This document shows positions 45,301 through 53,808 of a DNA stretch of 64,000 nt, piece by piece. The position numbers were made by a program, and so were the translations under genes. Positions within the stretch are counted from its first letter, which is position 1. The number at the start of each line of letters is the position of its first letter. Source of the DNA: Muribaculaceae bacterium (GTDB taxonomy: Bacteria > Bacteroidota > Bacteroidia > Bacteroidales > Muribaculaceae); contig WGUO01000002.1 of NCBI GenBank assembly GCA_014867205.1, forward strand, positions 62,001 to 126,000, read 5' to 3'. The notes under the pieces are model-generated. The model searched no databases. It saw only the letters and a list, made by a program, of their open reading frames with translations, and was not told the origin of the DNA.

Positions 45301-48065
45301 ACAAGCAGCCAGCTGTCATCATAGCTCGAGCCTACACGCACTGCCACTTTCTTCTCGCCCGCCGGCACGGTGATGCTCTTGACGGGCACCCAGAGCGGTG
45401 TGCGGACCGGTGGGCGCCTGTCATCAGCACGCCATACCGTCACGGAGTCGGTCACCACCTCGTCACTGCCGGACTTGAGGTCGGGCGTAAGAGAGAACCT
45501 GAAGGCATATCTTCCTGATGGCACCGAAGTCAGGTCTGGACTGAACGCCGGTGACTCGAATTCGCCTGCCGCCACGCTCTTCCCGTCGGCCGTTATGTCG
45601 TAGTAAATCTTTTTAACCACCGGGCGACCCGTCATGTCATAGACGGCGACGTCATATTTCACTTCCTCCCGATCAGACTGTATCATATCGGGTAACTTAG
45701 CCAGGATATGCAGTTCGTTGCCGAGTGAGAAACTTACAGCCTGCGCCTCGCGCGTCTCTCCGGCGGCATCGGTCACGCTCACCTTCAGCCGATAAGTGCC
45801 ACGGTCATATTCCGTGCCGACCAGTCCGTCGGTCGGCAGCTCGATCGTGAACCTGCCGTCGGCCCCGGTCTCGGTCTCGCCGCCGTAGTTTGCGCCGCTT
45901 GCCGACATACGCCACCACATGGGCACATACTCGACCGTATATGCCACCTTGCCCCCTGCGACGGGCATGCCTGAATAGGTCTTTGCCTCGCCGCCGAAAC
46001 GTAGTGTCTCGCCGGCCTTGTACGAGCCGGCCGCGGAGTCCATCGTCACCATAAATGTCGGCGACTTGTATTCGGCCACCTGCATTGACGTGTTGCAGAC
46101 CCACTTGTCTCCCTCGCTCACGGTCACTGACCAGTTGCCGAGAAGTCCGCTCTTGGGCAGTGTGAATGAGCCTGAGGCACGTCCTAATCTGTCGGTCTCG
46201 ACACTCAGGGTATCTACCTCCTGCCAGTTGGCATCGCGGAGTATAACGCTCAGCCTGCGCCCTGCGGCCGCCTTAAGGCTGTTGTCCTGCTCCGTGTAGG
46301 CCACGACAGAGAACTGCACCTTATCGCCGGGCCTGTATATCGACAGGTCGGTGAATGCGCTGCCCCGCAGATATACATTCATGTCCTTTCCCATCGGGCT
46401 GTTCCGGTAGTAATTGCCGCTGACCGTGCTGCCGCCGCTCCTCACGATGTATGATATCTCTCCTTCGGGCACCGTGACACAACCGTTGCTGTCGGTCGTA
46501 GTCACTGACTGAGATGTCTTCACGCCGTTCCTCTCCTTATAGAATGTCACCTTGGCACCGGCCACGGGTTTCTGGTTGATGGCCGAGACGACGTACATCT
46601 TCCTTTCGGCACTCCTCGCATCTTCCGTCTTTATTACCGTCAGGTCGCTTATGGACGTGACGGGCAACTGCCTCCTCTGGGATTTCTGCAGGATTCCCGA
46701 TTTAGTGCCGTTGGCCGAGGCCACTATCGTATAAAGGCCGGGCTTAAGGGCCGGAATCTCTATCCGGGTCTCGAACCGGTCGGGAGTCGCGCCTGCCACA
46801 TTGACGGGTATATCGGCCACAATCTCCCCCCCTGACTTCAAGTCGGCATATGTGTAGCGGTGCTCGCTGTCATTCCCCTTCAGGGCAAGTACAAGTACAT
46901 GGAAGCCATATGAGTTGGCACCCGTTACTGTCGCGCTGTTGACGCGCCCGGGCAGCATCCTGTCGGGGAATGATACAGTCACGTTCTTGCTCCTCATGTC
47001 GTTGAGTATCGACTCTATGTCGCCTATGCCGGGCGCATCAGGGTATTTGTCGAGATAGGCCCTGAGCGCGTCATATCGCTTTCTCGCGCTATCATTTGCA
47101 GTCGGGAGACTCACTGTCTCTTCCACCGGCTGCTCACTGTAGTAATCGGCCAGGAACCGCGCGCAGTATGGGGTATCAATAAACATGTCGACGCATTTCT
47201 TCAGGTAGTTTCTTCTCTCCTTTCCGTCCAGAAGCCCGAGGCGCGCGTTGCAGAAATATGATTTGATAAACAGATCGGAGTCTCCGCTGTGACGCGCTAT
47301 GGCGTCATCGACAAGACTCATGGCCAGACCGGCGGGAGTCTGCGCCTCGCGGGCCTTCCGCCCGAAGGGGAGTTCGGCCGAACGGCGCGATGTGCCGAAT
47401 GTCCCTAATATATCAGCCCCCTGCAGCGTCATGAAGTCGAGTACGCTGAATCCGGCACGCTCGGCGTCGGCCGCGTCTGTCAGCAGCGGGTCAATGCTTT
47501 TCAGCGGTGTCGAGGCGGCATCGCCGGCTCCGGCCATCGCCTCGCGCACCAGACTGGTCACCGCCTCCGAGAACATCGGTGTGCTCCATTCCATCACGTT
47601 CTCGGGAACGGGCGTCGCGGGCAGCGTGCGGCCATTGAATACCCACGACTGCGAGTTGTATATGTCGCAGTATAGGCGTGCCTCCAGAAGCCGCGCAAGC
47701 GCCGCGTACGGAGCCGGCATCGTGCGCGCCACGCTGTCAAATCGGGCCAGCGACGCCGCATAGGTGTCGGCCGACACCAGGCCAGCCGCCACGTCGAGCT
47801 GTATCGCCGCCCGAAGCGCGGTCTGGCCGTCGCCCTGCGCCATCGCCTTGCCGAACTCTGCCGAGGCGTTCTTCTCCACTGTCTGCGGGAAAGCGAAGTC
47901 GGGCGTGGCAAATGTATTGCTTACCTTCGCGCCTCGTGCAGTTGTCTTTTTCGACGGCTTTGCCGCATATGTCTCCGTCGGCATGCCGCTTATGGCCACC
48001 AGGGCCACTAAACATAAAAAGGAGGTCTTCAACCCCCTTCTTAATATCTTTGTCACTCTGTTCAT
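42318..48065 (-). CDS. Alpha-2-macroglobulin family protein (no thioester)
   Basis: 1915 residues, a very large envelope protein. Signal peptide at about 11-35 (SFLCLVALVAISGMPTETYAA). A helical N-terminal third is followed by macroglobulin domains: YRPGDKVQFSVVAYTEQD (about 570-590), YSGMPVAGGKVAYTVEYVP, and the A2M core motif FMPGLSTDSQGVSTLEFTAPNFVGTWQL (about 1180-1210). Where thioester proteins have CxEQ this one reads NILSHAEALYGNAVA (about 1390-1405), so it cannot trap proteases covalently by that route. The final part has the alpha-toroid (SDGGWSWCPEM). The family inhibits proteases or guards the envelope. It is last in line after a Spy-like and a one-TM gene (18-bp gap). Confidence 0.93.
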   Translation of the reverse strand: MNRVTKILRRGLKTSFLCLVALVAISGMPTETYAAKPSKKTTARGAKVSNTFATPDFAFPQTVEKNASAEFGKAMAQGDGQTALRAAIQLDVAAGLVSADTYAASLARFDSVARTMPAPYAALARLLEARLYCDIYNSQSWVFNGRTLPATPVPENVMEWSTPMFSEAVTSLVREAMAGAGDAASTPLKSIDPLLTDAADAERAGFSVLDFMTLQGADILGTFGTSRRSAELPFGRKAREAQTPAGLAMSLVDDAIARHSGDSDLFIKSYFCNARLGLLDGKERRNYLKKCVDMFIDTPYCARFLADYYSEQPVEETVSLPTANDSARKRYDALRAYLDKYPDAPGIGDIESILNDMRSKNVTVSFPDRMLPGRVNSATVTGANSYGFHVLVLALKGNDSEHRYTYADLKSGGEIVADIPVNVAGATPDRFETRIEIPALKPGLYTIVASANGTKSGILQKSQRRQLPVTSISDLTVIKTEDARSAERKMYVVSAINQKPVAGAKVTFYKERNGVKTSQSVTTTDSNGCVTVPEGEISYIVRSGGSTVSGNYYRNSPMGKDMNVYLRGSAFTDLSIYRPGDKVQFSVVAYTEQDNSLKAAAGRRLSVILRDANWQEVDTLSVETDRLGRASGSFTLPKSGLLGNWSVTVSEGDKWVCNTSMQVAEYKSPTFMVTMDSAAGSYKAGETLRFGGEAKTYSGMPVAGGKVAYTVEYVPMWWRMSASGANYGGETETGADGRFTIELPTDGLVGTEYDRGTYRLKVSVTDAAGETREAQAVSFSLGNELHILAKLPDMIQSDREEVKYDVAVYDMTGRPVVKKIYYDITADGKSVAAGEFESPAFSPDLTSVPSGRYAFRFSLTPDLKSGSDEVVTDSVTVWRADDRRPPVRTPLWVPVKSITVPAGEKKVAVRVGSSYDDSWLLVQVSDSRHLISNKWVKVSDGIVDIEVEAPADRERVFVTLTGMRDLDMKSETVTLIPHAQTVRLDIKAETFRDRIEPGAKETWKFRFSTDGRPAAGIADMAVMSNKALNALAPFQWNFDPMGSLYWGNSGRMSFKSIYQVSSEYYAAAGGKVTRTPSFLTPEWNTYGYMLYQSGMRAVNEMKYMSTSLRVRGSAKMMDAGADSVAATEMAPATGANSAMTEGVEEEVMADDADMGGSSAPKQCGEPLRQVECPLAFFMPGLSTDSQGVSTLEFTAPNFVGTWQLQVLGYTPEMRGGVLTLDAVSAKKVMAQLNAPRFARTGDLLSVSATIYNNTGSADEVSGRLEFFNPMTGETMQMFDAKAEQVKASGSRVVTTEMRIPSDIDVLGIRVYGEIPGHTDGEQTIIPVLPSSTPVIESTPFYIAPAAKDFSVKLPKFGNGSKVTLTYSDNPVWECVTALPSITRPESVNILSHAEALYGNAVASGLFARYPQLIEGIKEMASPVNAVDSSLYSPLQKNAALKTVLLNNTPWVNDAKAETARMQSLTEYADNESARAAVETIMKTITERQNSDGGWSWCPEMKSSEFITMRVLGTFASLANMGYLPDGADRLAKKGFAYVDGCLAEDWNRSERKYIPVSTLLEYLYEKSAFKGIGATSAFRPLEAAAMKEISKNWRDFGIRDKATAAMLLERRGETKLARLILESLRQFASVSAEKGMWYDNLRSGHDGMGTLLTTARVLEAYAMLEPQSESVDLLRQWFVVTKQTQNWGDRTASAEAIQAVLASGSEWTVPAGAPVIMLGGKRVDTGRVSSLTGSFTVDLDAAAASDKELRVSRAGEGPAWGGVLSQYIAPITEVKAADVPQLSIAKSIYTITPGEAGNKASEGDLSTGDRVRVTLTITCDRDLEYVAVTDPRAACLEPADQISSYTQSDGVWFYREVRDSATNLFIPFLSKGTHVISYDCFTDRSGDYSLGVANAQSQYAPTITAHSAGSLISVK

Positions 48066-48083
48066 ACACTTTTGCTTTTAGCG

Positions 48084-48545
48084 TTATCTTCTCTTTTCAC
48101 TGCGCCGCTTCTGGCGCATCTCATGCATTTTCTCCCGGAATTTATGTTCTGCCGACTTCATCTGGAATATCTGGCGTGATGTCAGGAACTGGCTGAATTT
48201 CTCATCGTAGCGCTTCTCGATCTCGGCATCTTTCTCTTTGGCTGCCGTTATCGCCTTGCTTACGTTCTCATATTCAGCCTCTGTGGCATTCCCTGAGTCC
48301 GCGAGTTTCTTCTCCAGAGCCTTGGTTTCCTTGAACAGTTTTTCCTTCTCGTCGCTCATCTGGCGGTAGACCTCGAAAAATTTCTTCTGCTGGTCCTCCT
48401 TGAGATCCATCTCCTGGGCCATGAACTTGAGCTTGAACTCCTCTACCTCGCGGCGCATGGCCTGACGGTCCCTGCATCGGTTCTGGGCGGCCATCGGAGC
48501 GAGCGCGGTCAGAAGCAACGTTATTATAAGTAGAATTCTATTCAT
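48084..48545 (-). CDS. Spy/CpxP-like periplasmic protein
   Basis: 153 residues. Signal peptide MNRILLIITLLLTALAPMAAQ, then an almost wholly helical, highly charged protein. EFKLKFMAQEMDLKEDQQKKFFEVYRQM (about 36-63) and SRQIFQMKSAEHKFREKMHEMR (about 122-143) recall the Spy/CpxP/ZraP class, where LTxxQ-type motifs occur; here the equivalent is LKEDQQ and LTSRQ. Such proteins act as periplasmic chaperones or stress sensors. It overlaps the gene before it by 4 bp and lies 18 bp before the macroglobulin. Assignment is by pattern and context. Confidence 0.7.
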   Translation of the reverse strand: MNRILLIITLLLTALAPMAAQNRCRDRQAMRREVEEFKLKFMAQEMDLKEDQQKKFFEVYRQMSDEKEKLFKETKALEKKLADSGNATEAEYENVSKAITAAKEKDAEIEKRYDEKFSQFLTSRQIFQMKSAEHKFREKMHEMRQKRRSEKRR

Positions 48546-48988
48546 ATGTCTATCTTCTTATATTCAGGTTCAAGTTCATACCCGAAGTCTTTCTCGAACT
48601 CCTCGATCGAGTCATAGTCGTCACTTACCTCGTCGATGAGCTCGCCGTCGCTCAGCGATACCGGCAGCGAGTACATGTCGGTCAGGTCGCTGTCAGGGTC
48701 ACCCATATAGGCCGCAATATGCTCGGGGGGGTTGTCGAGGCTTAGGTCTCCCGATGCTCCGGCGTTGTGCAGGACCTTCATCATGCACCATATGCCGGCG
48801 AACATGGCCGCAAGATAGACATAGGGCTTCACCCGCTGCCATACCGACATACGCTCCGGTTGCGGAACTGCCGGATATGGGGGCAGTTTAGACTCGATCT
48901 CAATCCGGACTGTCTCGAAATAGCCGTCAGGAACGGCCCATGGGGTCTTCCTGCCGAATCTCGCGATCAATTTGTCTTCTTCCTTCAT
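48542..48988 (-). CDS. One-TM protein next to an ECF sigma factor (possible anti-sigma)
   Basis: 148 residues. The N-terminal 45 residues are cytosolic (MKEEDKLIARFGRKTPWAVPDGYFETV), then one membrane helix (VYLAAMFAGIWCMMKVL, about 57-73) and an acidic C-terminal part (DDYDSIEEFEKDFGYELEPEY) outside. The PxGYFE motif is shared with small membrane proteins that follow ECF sigma genes in Bacteroidetes. The topology and place suggest an anti-sigma or signal partner; this is inference. Its stop overlaps the Spy-like start by 4 bp. Confidence 0.7.
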   Translation of the reverse strand: MKEEDKLIARFGRKTPWAVPDGYFETVRIEIESKLPPYPAVPQPERMSVWQRVKPYVYLAAMFAGIWCMMKVLHNAGASGDLSLDNPPEHIAAYMGDPDSDLTDMYSLPVSLSDGELIDEVSDDYDSIEEFEKDFGYELEPEYKKIDI

Positions 48989-49143
48989 GTGAACGTGTTT
49001 TTTACCTTATTGACTCACCCCGCTCCGTTTGGTTTAAACCGCTCTCTAAATTTCTTAGCATTTTAACATTGACGTTTCCAATCGGGCACCCTGTCAACCG
49101 CCTCACACCCTAACATCTGACACCTCATAGCCTATAAAAAGCA

Positions 49144-49173
49144 GTTACGGCCGGTTTCCCAACCAGCCGTAAC
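49144..49173 (-). terminator. Hairpin downstream of the sigma gene
   Basis: GTTACGGC (49144-49151) pairs with GCCGTAAC (49166-49173), extended by CGG/CC. On the minus strand TGCTTTTTATAGG follows. It could end or attenuate transcription from the sigma gene into the downstream membrane-protein gene, which lies in the same direction. Confidence 0.65.
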
Positions 49174-49213
49174 GAAGTGTTTTCCATAATACTTTTCGAA
49201 CTAACCTAACATC

Positions 49214-49276
49214 ATGAAACGATTTCTTATACCTCTAAAACATCACCGGCGGAAAAAGGTTCTGGAAAACACCTGA
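49214..49276 (+). other. Candidate 20-residue basic peptide frame
   Basis: In the 333-bp gap between the membrane protein and the sigma gene, the plus strand has ATG to TGA encoding MKRFLIPLKHHRRKKVLENT. It is very basic and begins just after the TAACCTAACATC stretch. No promoter consensus fits. A 7-bp inverted repeat CCGGCGG/CCGCCGG (49246-49252 / 49305-49311) overlaps it. It may be chance. Apart from this and the hairpin at 49144-49173 the gap holds nothing I recognise. Confidence 0.25.
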
Positions 49277-49321
49277 TTTTTTGAAAAAAATTTTGATTTT
49301 TATCCCGCCGGCCCATTCACC

Positions 49322-49885
49322 CTACATCTCAAGGCCTTCGATAGCGGATGTTATCTTCTTGACTGCATGATGATAAGAGGCTTTCAACGCGCCAACCGAC
49401 GTTCCGAGTATCTCCGACATCTCCTCGTATTTCATTTCATCGAAATATCTCATGTTGAACACGAGTCTCTGTTTCTCTGGCAGATGGAGGATGGCTTTCT
49501 GAAGTTCCATCTGCAGCGCGTCGCCGTCGATATATTCGTCGCTCTCCATATTGCGCAGCAGAAAGGAGTCGTCGCCATCCTCGGTCAGGCCGCGCCGCTG
49601 CCGCTCCTTGTTGAGAAAGTTGATTGATTCGTTGACCGCTATCTTATAGAGCCATGTCGAGAGCTTGGCATCTCCGCGGAAATTGTGCAGGTTGTTCCAT
49701 GTCTTCAGAAGACAGTTCTGCAGCAGGTCGTTGGCATCGTCATGGTTTATCACCATCTTGCGTATCTGCCAGTAGATCTGCTCGCCGTATGTTCGCGTCA
49801 GCGTATCGAAGGCCTGGCGGGCCGTCGCCGGGTTCTGCAGGTCGGCTATGAGCCGCTTTTCGTCTACCGGTGCTGTGTATGCCAT
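49322..49885 (-). CDS. ECF-type RNA polymerase sigma factor
   Basis: 187 residues from the ATG at 49885 (MAYTAPVDEKRLIADL); an upstream ATG at 49939 (MINFTSQI) is possible. Region 2 is seen in DDANDLLQNCLLKTWNNLHNFRGDAKLSTWLYKIAVNESINFLN (about 53-96). Region 4 is in LPEKQRLVFNMRYFDEMKYEEMSEILGTSVGALKASYHHAVKKI. There is no region 3, as in ECF factors. It directs polymerase to a small regulon, probably including the membrane-protein/Spy/macroglobulin genes downstream. A 333-bp gap with a hairpin separates it from them. Confidence 0.94.
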   Translation of the reverse strand: MAYTAPVDEKRLIADLQNPATARQAFDTLTRTYGEQIYWQIRKMVINHDDANDLLQNCLLKTWNNLHNFRGDAKLSTWLYKIAVNESINFLNKERQRRGLTEDGDDSFLLRNMESDEYIDGDALQMELQKAILHLPEKQRLVFNMRYFDEMKYEEMSEILGTSVGALKASYHHAVKKITSAIEGLEM

Positions 49886-50093
49886 ATTGCGCTTGGGTCT
49901 CTTGTCGTTTAGTAGGATTTGGGATGTAAAGTTAATCATTTTTTTACTCTCTCCCGTCTTTTGTCTCCCTTTATAACTTAATTTAACAAAATCGCGTTTA
50001 CATGCTGCCCAATACACTTGTTATATTATAAAAAGTCTTAAGCGATTGTCCTCTGCGGGCAGCCGATTGTGTCATTCTTAATGTCAATGGATT

Positions 50094-50768
50094 ATGAAAT
50101 GGATAAAGTTTCCGGTGATCGCTGCGCTTACACTCGCGGGCATGATTCCGGCCCGGGCGCAGATCGGCGATATTGTCAATGGACTCACCAATGTCGCACT
50201 CCCCGCCATTCAGCAGGGGCCCGGGTATAAGGGATATGTCGAGTCTGACTTCACGCTTGGTGTCGGCAACTACCGAAGCAATTTTCTTACTCTCGCCACC
50301 TCGCAGGGATATAAGTTCAACGACTGGTTCTATATGGGTGCCGGTATCGGAGTGGATTTTCTCTGGTCGACGGTCAACAGCGGATGGGGCGACGGCTGGT
50401 CTGATCAGAATCCCGACTGGTACGCGCATGAGCATACCAAGACTGCCGTGATGATTCCGGTATTCTCTGACTTCAGGTTCATACTCGGGGCACAGACTGA
50501 TGTGGGGTTCTTCATCAACCTGCGTCTCGGCGCGGCTTTTCTTTGCTCCGACAGCTATGTGCAGATTCGCGACGGTTATCTCACCAACCGTAATTACTTC
50601 TACTTCCAGCCCGCCCTCGGCCTTCGGATTCCTGTCAACAGCACCAATCCGCGCCAGGCCATTGACATCGGCATCCATTACCGGCTCATGACCTCCGACT
50701 ACTGGAGCACATGGCAGCATGACGCCACCATCAATGGCCTCGGCCTCAACATCACGTATGAGTGGTAA
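50094..50768 (+). CDS. Outer-membrane beta-barrel protein
   Basis: 224 residues with signal peptide MKWIKFPVIAALTLAGMIPARAQ. The mature part has alternating amphipathic strands with aromatic girdles (GYVESDFTLGVGNYRSNF, WFYMGAGIGVDFLW, VGFFINLRLGAAFL, YFQPALGLRIP) and a C-terminal aromatic (GLNITYEW). This suggests a small barrel of the opacity-protein type with 8-10 strands. It is divergent from the sigma gene (about 208 bp apart), which hints at control by it but does not show it. Function unknown. Confidence 0.75.
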   Translation: MKWIKFPVIAALTLAGMIPARAQIGDIVNGLTNVALPAIQQGPGYKGYVESDFTLGVGNYRSNFLTLATSQGYKFNDWFYMGAGIGVDFLWSTVNSGWGDGWSDQNPDWYAHEHTKTAVMIPVFSDFRFILGAQTDVGFFINLRLGAAFLCSDSYVQIRDGYLTNRNYFYFQPALGLRIPVNSTNPRQAIDIGIHYRLMTSDYWSTWQHDATINGLGLNITYEW

Positions 50769-50820
50769 CCGGCGTTGACGCTCTGACACTTTTGCCGTTT
50801 TGTTAAATTATTCTCCTTAT

Positions 50821-50849
50821 GGCGCCTCTCCTCAAACCGGAGAGGCGCC
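50821..50849 (+). terminator. Hairpin between the barrel gene and glpA
   Basis: A perfect 11-bp stem GGCGCCTCTCC / GGAGAGGCGCC with loop TCAAACC. Only TCCTATGTTG follows, so the T-tract is poor. It could instead be in the glp leader. No sigma-ABfr consensus is seen before glpA. Confidence 0.55.
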
Positions 50850-50885
50850 TCCTATGTTGTAATCATAAAAGAACTTTAATCCGCT

Positions 50886-52523
50886 ATGAAAAACACTCAG
50901 ACAAAAGAATATGATGTCATCGTGATCGGCGGTGGCGCCACCGGCGCCGGCACCGCACGCGACTGCGCCATGCGCGGGCTGAAGACGCTCCTTGTCGAGC
51001 GTCTTGATTTCACAGCCGGCGCCACGGGCCGTAACCACGGGCTGCTGCACAGCGGCGCGCGCTACGCCCATACCGACCCCGAGTCAGCCGCCGAGTGCAT
51101 CAAGGAGAATATTATACTCCGACGCATAGCGCGTCATTGCGTCGAGGATACCCAGGGGCTCTTCATCACTCTCCCCGAGGACAGCCTCGATTATCAGGAA
51201 GAGTTCGTGGCCGACTGCCTCAAGGCCGGCATACGGGCGGATGTGCTCGATCCGCGCGACGCGATCCGCATGGAGCCGGCCGTCAATCCTGACCTCATCG
51301 GCGCGGTAAAGGTGCCCGACGGCTCTATCGACCCTTTCCGGCTCACCACGGCCAACGTGCTCGCCGCCCGAATGAACGGCGCGGACATCATAACCTATCA
51401 TGAGGTTGTCGGTTTCGAGAAGGATGGCGACCGTATCACCGGCGTGCGCCTCCGCAGCCACCTCAATGGCGAGGAGTCGCTGGTCAGGGGGAAGGTCACG
51501 GTAAACGCATGCGGCATCTGGGGCCACCATGTCGCCGAGCTCGCCGGCGTGCGTGTCAACATGTACCCGGCCAAGGGAGCCCTGCTCATCTTCGGCCACC
51601 GAGTCAACAACATGGTCATCAACCGCTGCCGCAAGCCTGCCGACGCAGATATCCTCGTGCCCGGCGACACCATATGCGTCATCGGCACCACATCGACCCG
51701 TATTCCCTTTGACCAGATCGACAACATGGAGGTCACCACCGGCGAGGTCGACCTTCTGCTGCGCGAGGGTGTAAAGCTCTCGCCCCGGCTGGCCGAGACG
51801 CGAATCCTTCGCGCCTATGCAGGCGTCCGCCCTCTCGTGGCCGACGACAGCGACCCGTCGGGCCGCAGCATCAGCCGCGGCATTGTCTGCCTCGACCATG
51901 CCAGGCGCGACGGCGTAGAGGGCTTCATCTCCATCACCGGAGGCAAACTGATGACTTACCGGCTCATGGCCCAGGAGGCCACCGACATGGTGTGCCGCAA
52001 ACTCGGCGTCCACCGCCCCTGCGAGACTGCCGAGGTGCCTCTGCCCGGCTCCGAGCCGAATGCCGCCGACGAGAACCGCCGCCAGCATATCATCGAGCTC
52101 AGCACCGAGCAGAAGGCCGCCGAGGGGCGCCATGGCTCCTGGTCCGGACGCATAAAGTCGGGCGATGACGCGGGCGACGCCCTTGTCTGCGAGTGCGAGC
52201 AGGTCAGCGTCGCCGAGGTGAATTACGCCATCGAGGAACTGCATGTCCACAACCTCGTCAACCTGCGCCGGCGCACACGCCTCGGCATGGGCACATGCCA
52301 GGGAGAACTCTGCGCCTGCAGGGGCGCCGGACTCCTCGAGCGGCATGACAGATGCACGCAGCGCAGCCTCGACGACCTCGCCGCGTTCATGAACGAGCGC
52401 TGGCACGGCATGTACCCCGTCTGCTGGGGTGAGACTCTCGTCGAGGTCCAGTTCACCTCCTGGCTCTATCAGGGTGTGCTCGGTCTCGACCATGAGGATC
52501 CCGACGCGAAACCGGCCCAATAG
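50886..52523 (+). CDS. glpA: Anaerobic glycerol-3-phosphate dehydrogenase subunit A
   Basis: 545 residues. It oxidises sn-glycerol-3-phosphate to dihydroxyacetone phosphate using FAD. The dinucleotide fold VIGGGATGAGTARDCAMRG is at 12-30 and GRNHGLLHSGARY near 48-60. The C-terminal part carries the BFD-like [2Fe-2S] domain: CECEQVSVAEV (about 438) and GTCQGELCACR (about 470-480), with the four Cys present. The C-terminal location of this domain is typical of GlpA. It is the first gene of glpABC-K-F and ends in TAG. Confidence 0.95.
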   Translation: MKNTQTKEYDVIVIGGGATGAGTARDCAMRGLKTLLVERLDFTAGATGRNHGLLHSGARYAHTDPESAAECIKENIILRRIARHCVEDTQGLFITLPEDSLDYQEEFVADCLKAGIRADVLDPRDAIRMEPAVNPDLIGAVKVPDGSIDPFRLTTANVLAARMNGADIITYHEVVGFEKDGDRITGVRLRSHLNGEESLVRGKVTVNACGIWGHHVAELAGVRVNMYPAKGALLIFGHRVNNMVINRCRKPADADILVPGDTICVIGTTSTRIPFDQIDNMEVTTGEVDLLLREGVKLSPRLAETRILRAYAGVRPLVADDSDPSGRSISRGIVCLDHARRDGVEGFISITGGKLMTYRLMAQEATDMVCRKLGVHRPCETAEVPLPGSEPNAADENRRQHIIELSTEQKAAEGRHGSWSGRIKSGDDAGDALVCECEQVSVAEVNYAIEELHVHNLVNLRRRTRLGMGTCQGELCACRGAGLLERHDRCTQRSLDDLAAFMNERWHGMYPVCWGETLVEVQFTSWLYQGVLGLDHEDPDAKPAQ

Positions 52524-52558
52524 CCCTCCTGTTTATACATTCAAAAACTCTTTGAACC

Positions 52559-53803
52559 ATGAAATTCGACACTATAATTATCGGAGGGGGACTCAGCGGA
52601 CTGGTCTGTGGGATCGAGTCCGCGCGCTCCGGCCGACGGACTGCAATCGTATCCACAGGCCAGAGTGCCCTGCATTTCTGGTCGGGCTCGTTCGAGTTCC
52701 TCTGCAGCCGCGACGGCAGACCCGTCGTCGACTCCCCGCTTGAGCAGGCCGCGCTTCTCGACGCGGACCACCCTTACCGGCGTATCGGCATCGAGCGCAC
52801 CGCACGTCTGCTTGAGCGCACCGCACCCCTCCTCGGCGAGGCCGGCATCAAGGTCAACGGCTCACTCGCGCGCAATCATTTCCGCATGACTCCTCTCGGA
52901 TTTGTAAAGCCCGCATGGCTCTCGCTCGATGACTACCTGATGTTCGACGATCCCGCCGCACTTGCCGGCAAGAGAATCGCTATCGTAAATATCTACAGTT
53001 ATATAGACTTCTACCCGCGCTTTCTCGAGCTCGGTCTCCGCAAACTCGGCGCGGAGTGTACAAGAGCCGATGTCAACATCCCGCAGCTCGATATCCTGCG
53101 CAAGAGCACGACCGAGATGCGCGCCACCAACATGTCTCGCTTTATGGACGACAAGGCTGTCGACAACCTTGCCCGCGAGATCAACAGAGTCTCGGCCGGT
53201 GCCGACCTCGTGGTCATGCCGGCCGTGCTCGGCATCTTCAGCGACAGTCCGGTGCGGCGGCTGCGCCGCGGCGTCGACCGTCCGGTCAGTTTCATCGCCA
53301 CCACCCCGGCATCTGTGCCGGGCGTGCGCTGCCAGCTCGCCCTGCGCGAGTATTTCACGCGTCTCGGCGGCCAGTACATGCCTGGCGACACGGTGACCCG
53401 CGGAGTGGTCGAGAATCACCGGCTGCGGCGTGTCTATTCCGTCAACTTCGGCGACATCCCTCTTGACGCCGACAATTTCGTCATATCCACGGGCAGTTTC
53501 TTCGGCCATGGATTAATCGCTGACCTCGACCGCGTATATGAGCCTATATTCGGACTTGACGTGCTTGCCGGCAAGGAGCGCCAGGACTGGTATGACAAGG
53601 ACTTCTACGCCCCGCAGCCATACATGGGCTACGGTGTCGTAACCGACGCACGCTTCCGTCCGTCGCTGCGCGGCGAGACTGTCGAGAACCTGTACGCCAC
53701 AGGCGCCCTCCTCTCCGGCTTCAATGCCCTCAAGGAGGGCTCGGGTGCCGGCATAACTCTCGCCACGGCCTTCAGCGCCGCCGAAAACATCCTTAAAAAT
53801 TGA
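52559..53803 (+). CDS. glpB: Anaerobic glycerol-3-phosphate dehydrogenase subunit B
   Basis: 414 residues. The N-terminal flavin-binding motif IIGGGLSGLVCGIESARSG (5-23) is followed by STGQSALHFWSGSFEFL, which is typical of GlpB. The C-terminal NLYATGALLSGFNALKEGSGAGITLATAF closes the fold. It holds FMN and relays electrons from GlpA to GlpC. It is 35 bp after glpA and 5 bp before glpC. Confidence 0.94.
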   Translation: MKFDTIIIGGGLSGLVCGIESARSGRRTAIVSTGQSALHFWSGSFEFLCSRDGRPVVDSPLEQAALLDADHPYRRIGIERTARLLERTAPLLGEAGIKVNGSLARNHFRMTPLGFVKPAWLSLDDYLMFDDPAALAGKRIAIVNIYSYIDFYPRFLELGLRKLGAECTRADVNIPQLDILRKSTTEMRATNMSRFMDDKAVDNLAREINRVSAGADLVVMPAVLGIFSDSPVRRLRRGVDRPVSFIATTPASVPGVRCQLALREYFTRLGGQYMPGDTVTRGVVENHRLRRVYSVNFGDIPLDADNFVISTGSFFGHGLIADLDRVYEPIFGLDVLAGKERQDWYDKDFYAPQPYMGYGVVTDARFRPSLRGETVENLYATGALLSGFNALKEGSGAGITLATAFSAAENILKN

Positions 53804-53808
53804 TTGCC

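Noticed and set aside
53800..53808. TTG start for glpC overlapping glpB
   Set aside because: The ATG at 53809 follows directly and gives the expected N-terminus before the first Fe-S motif.
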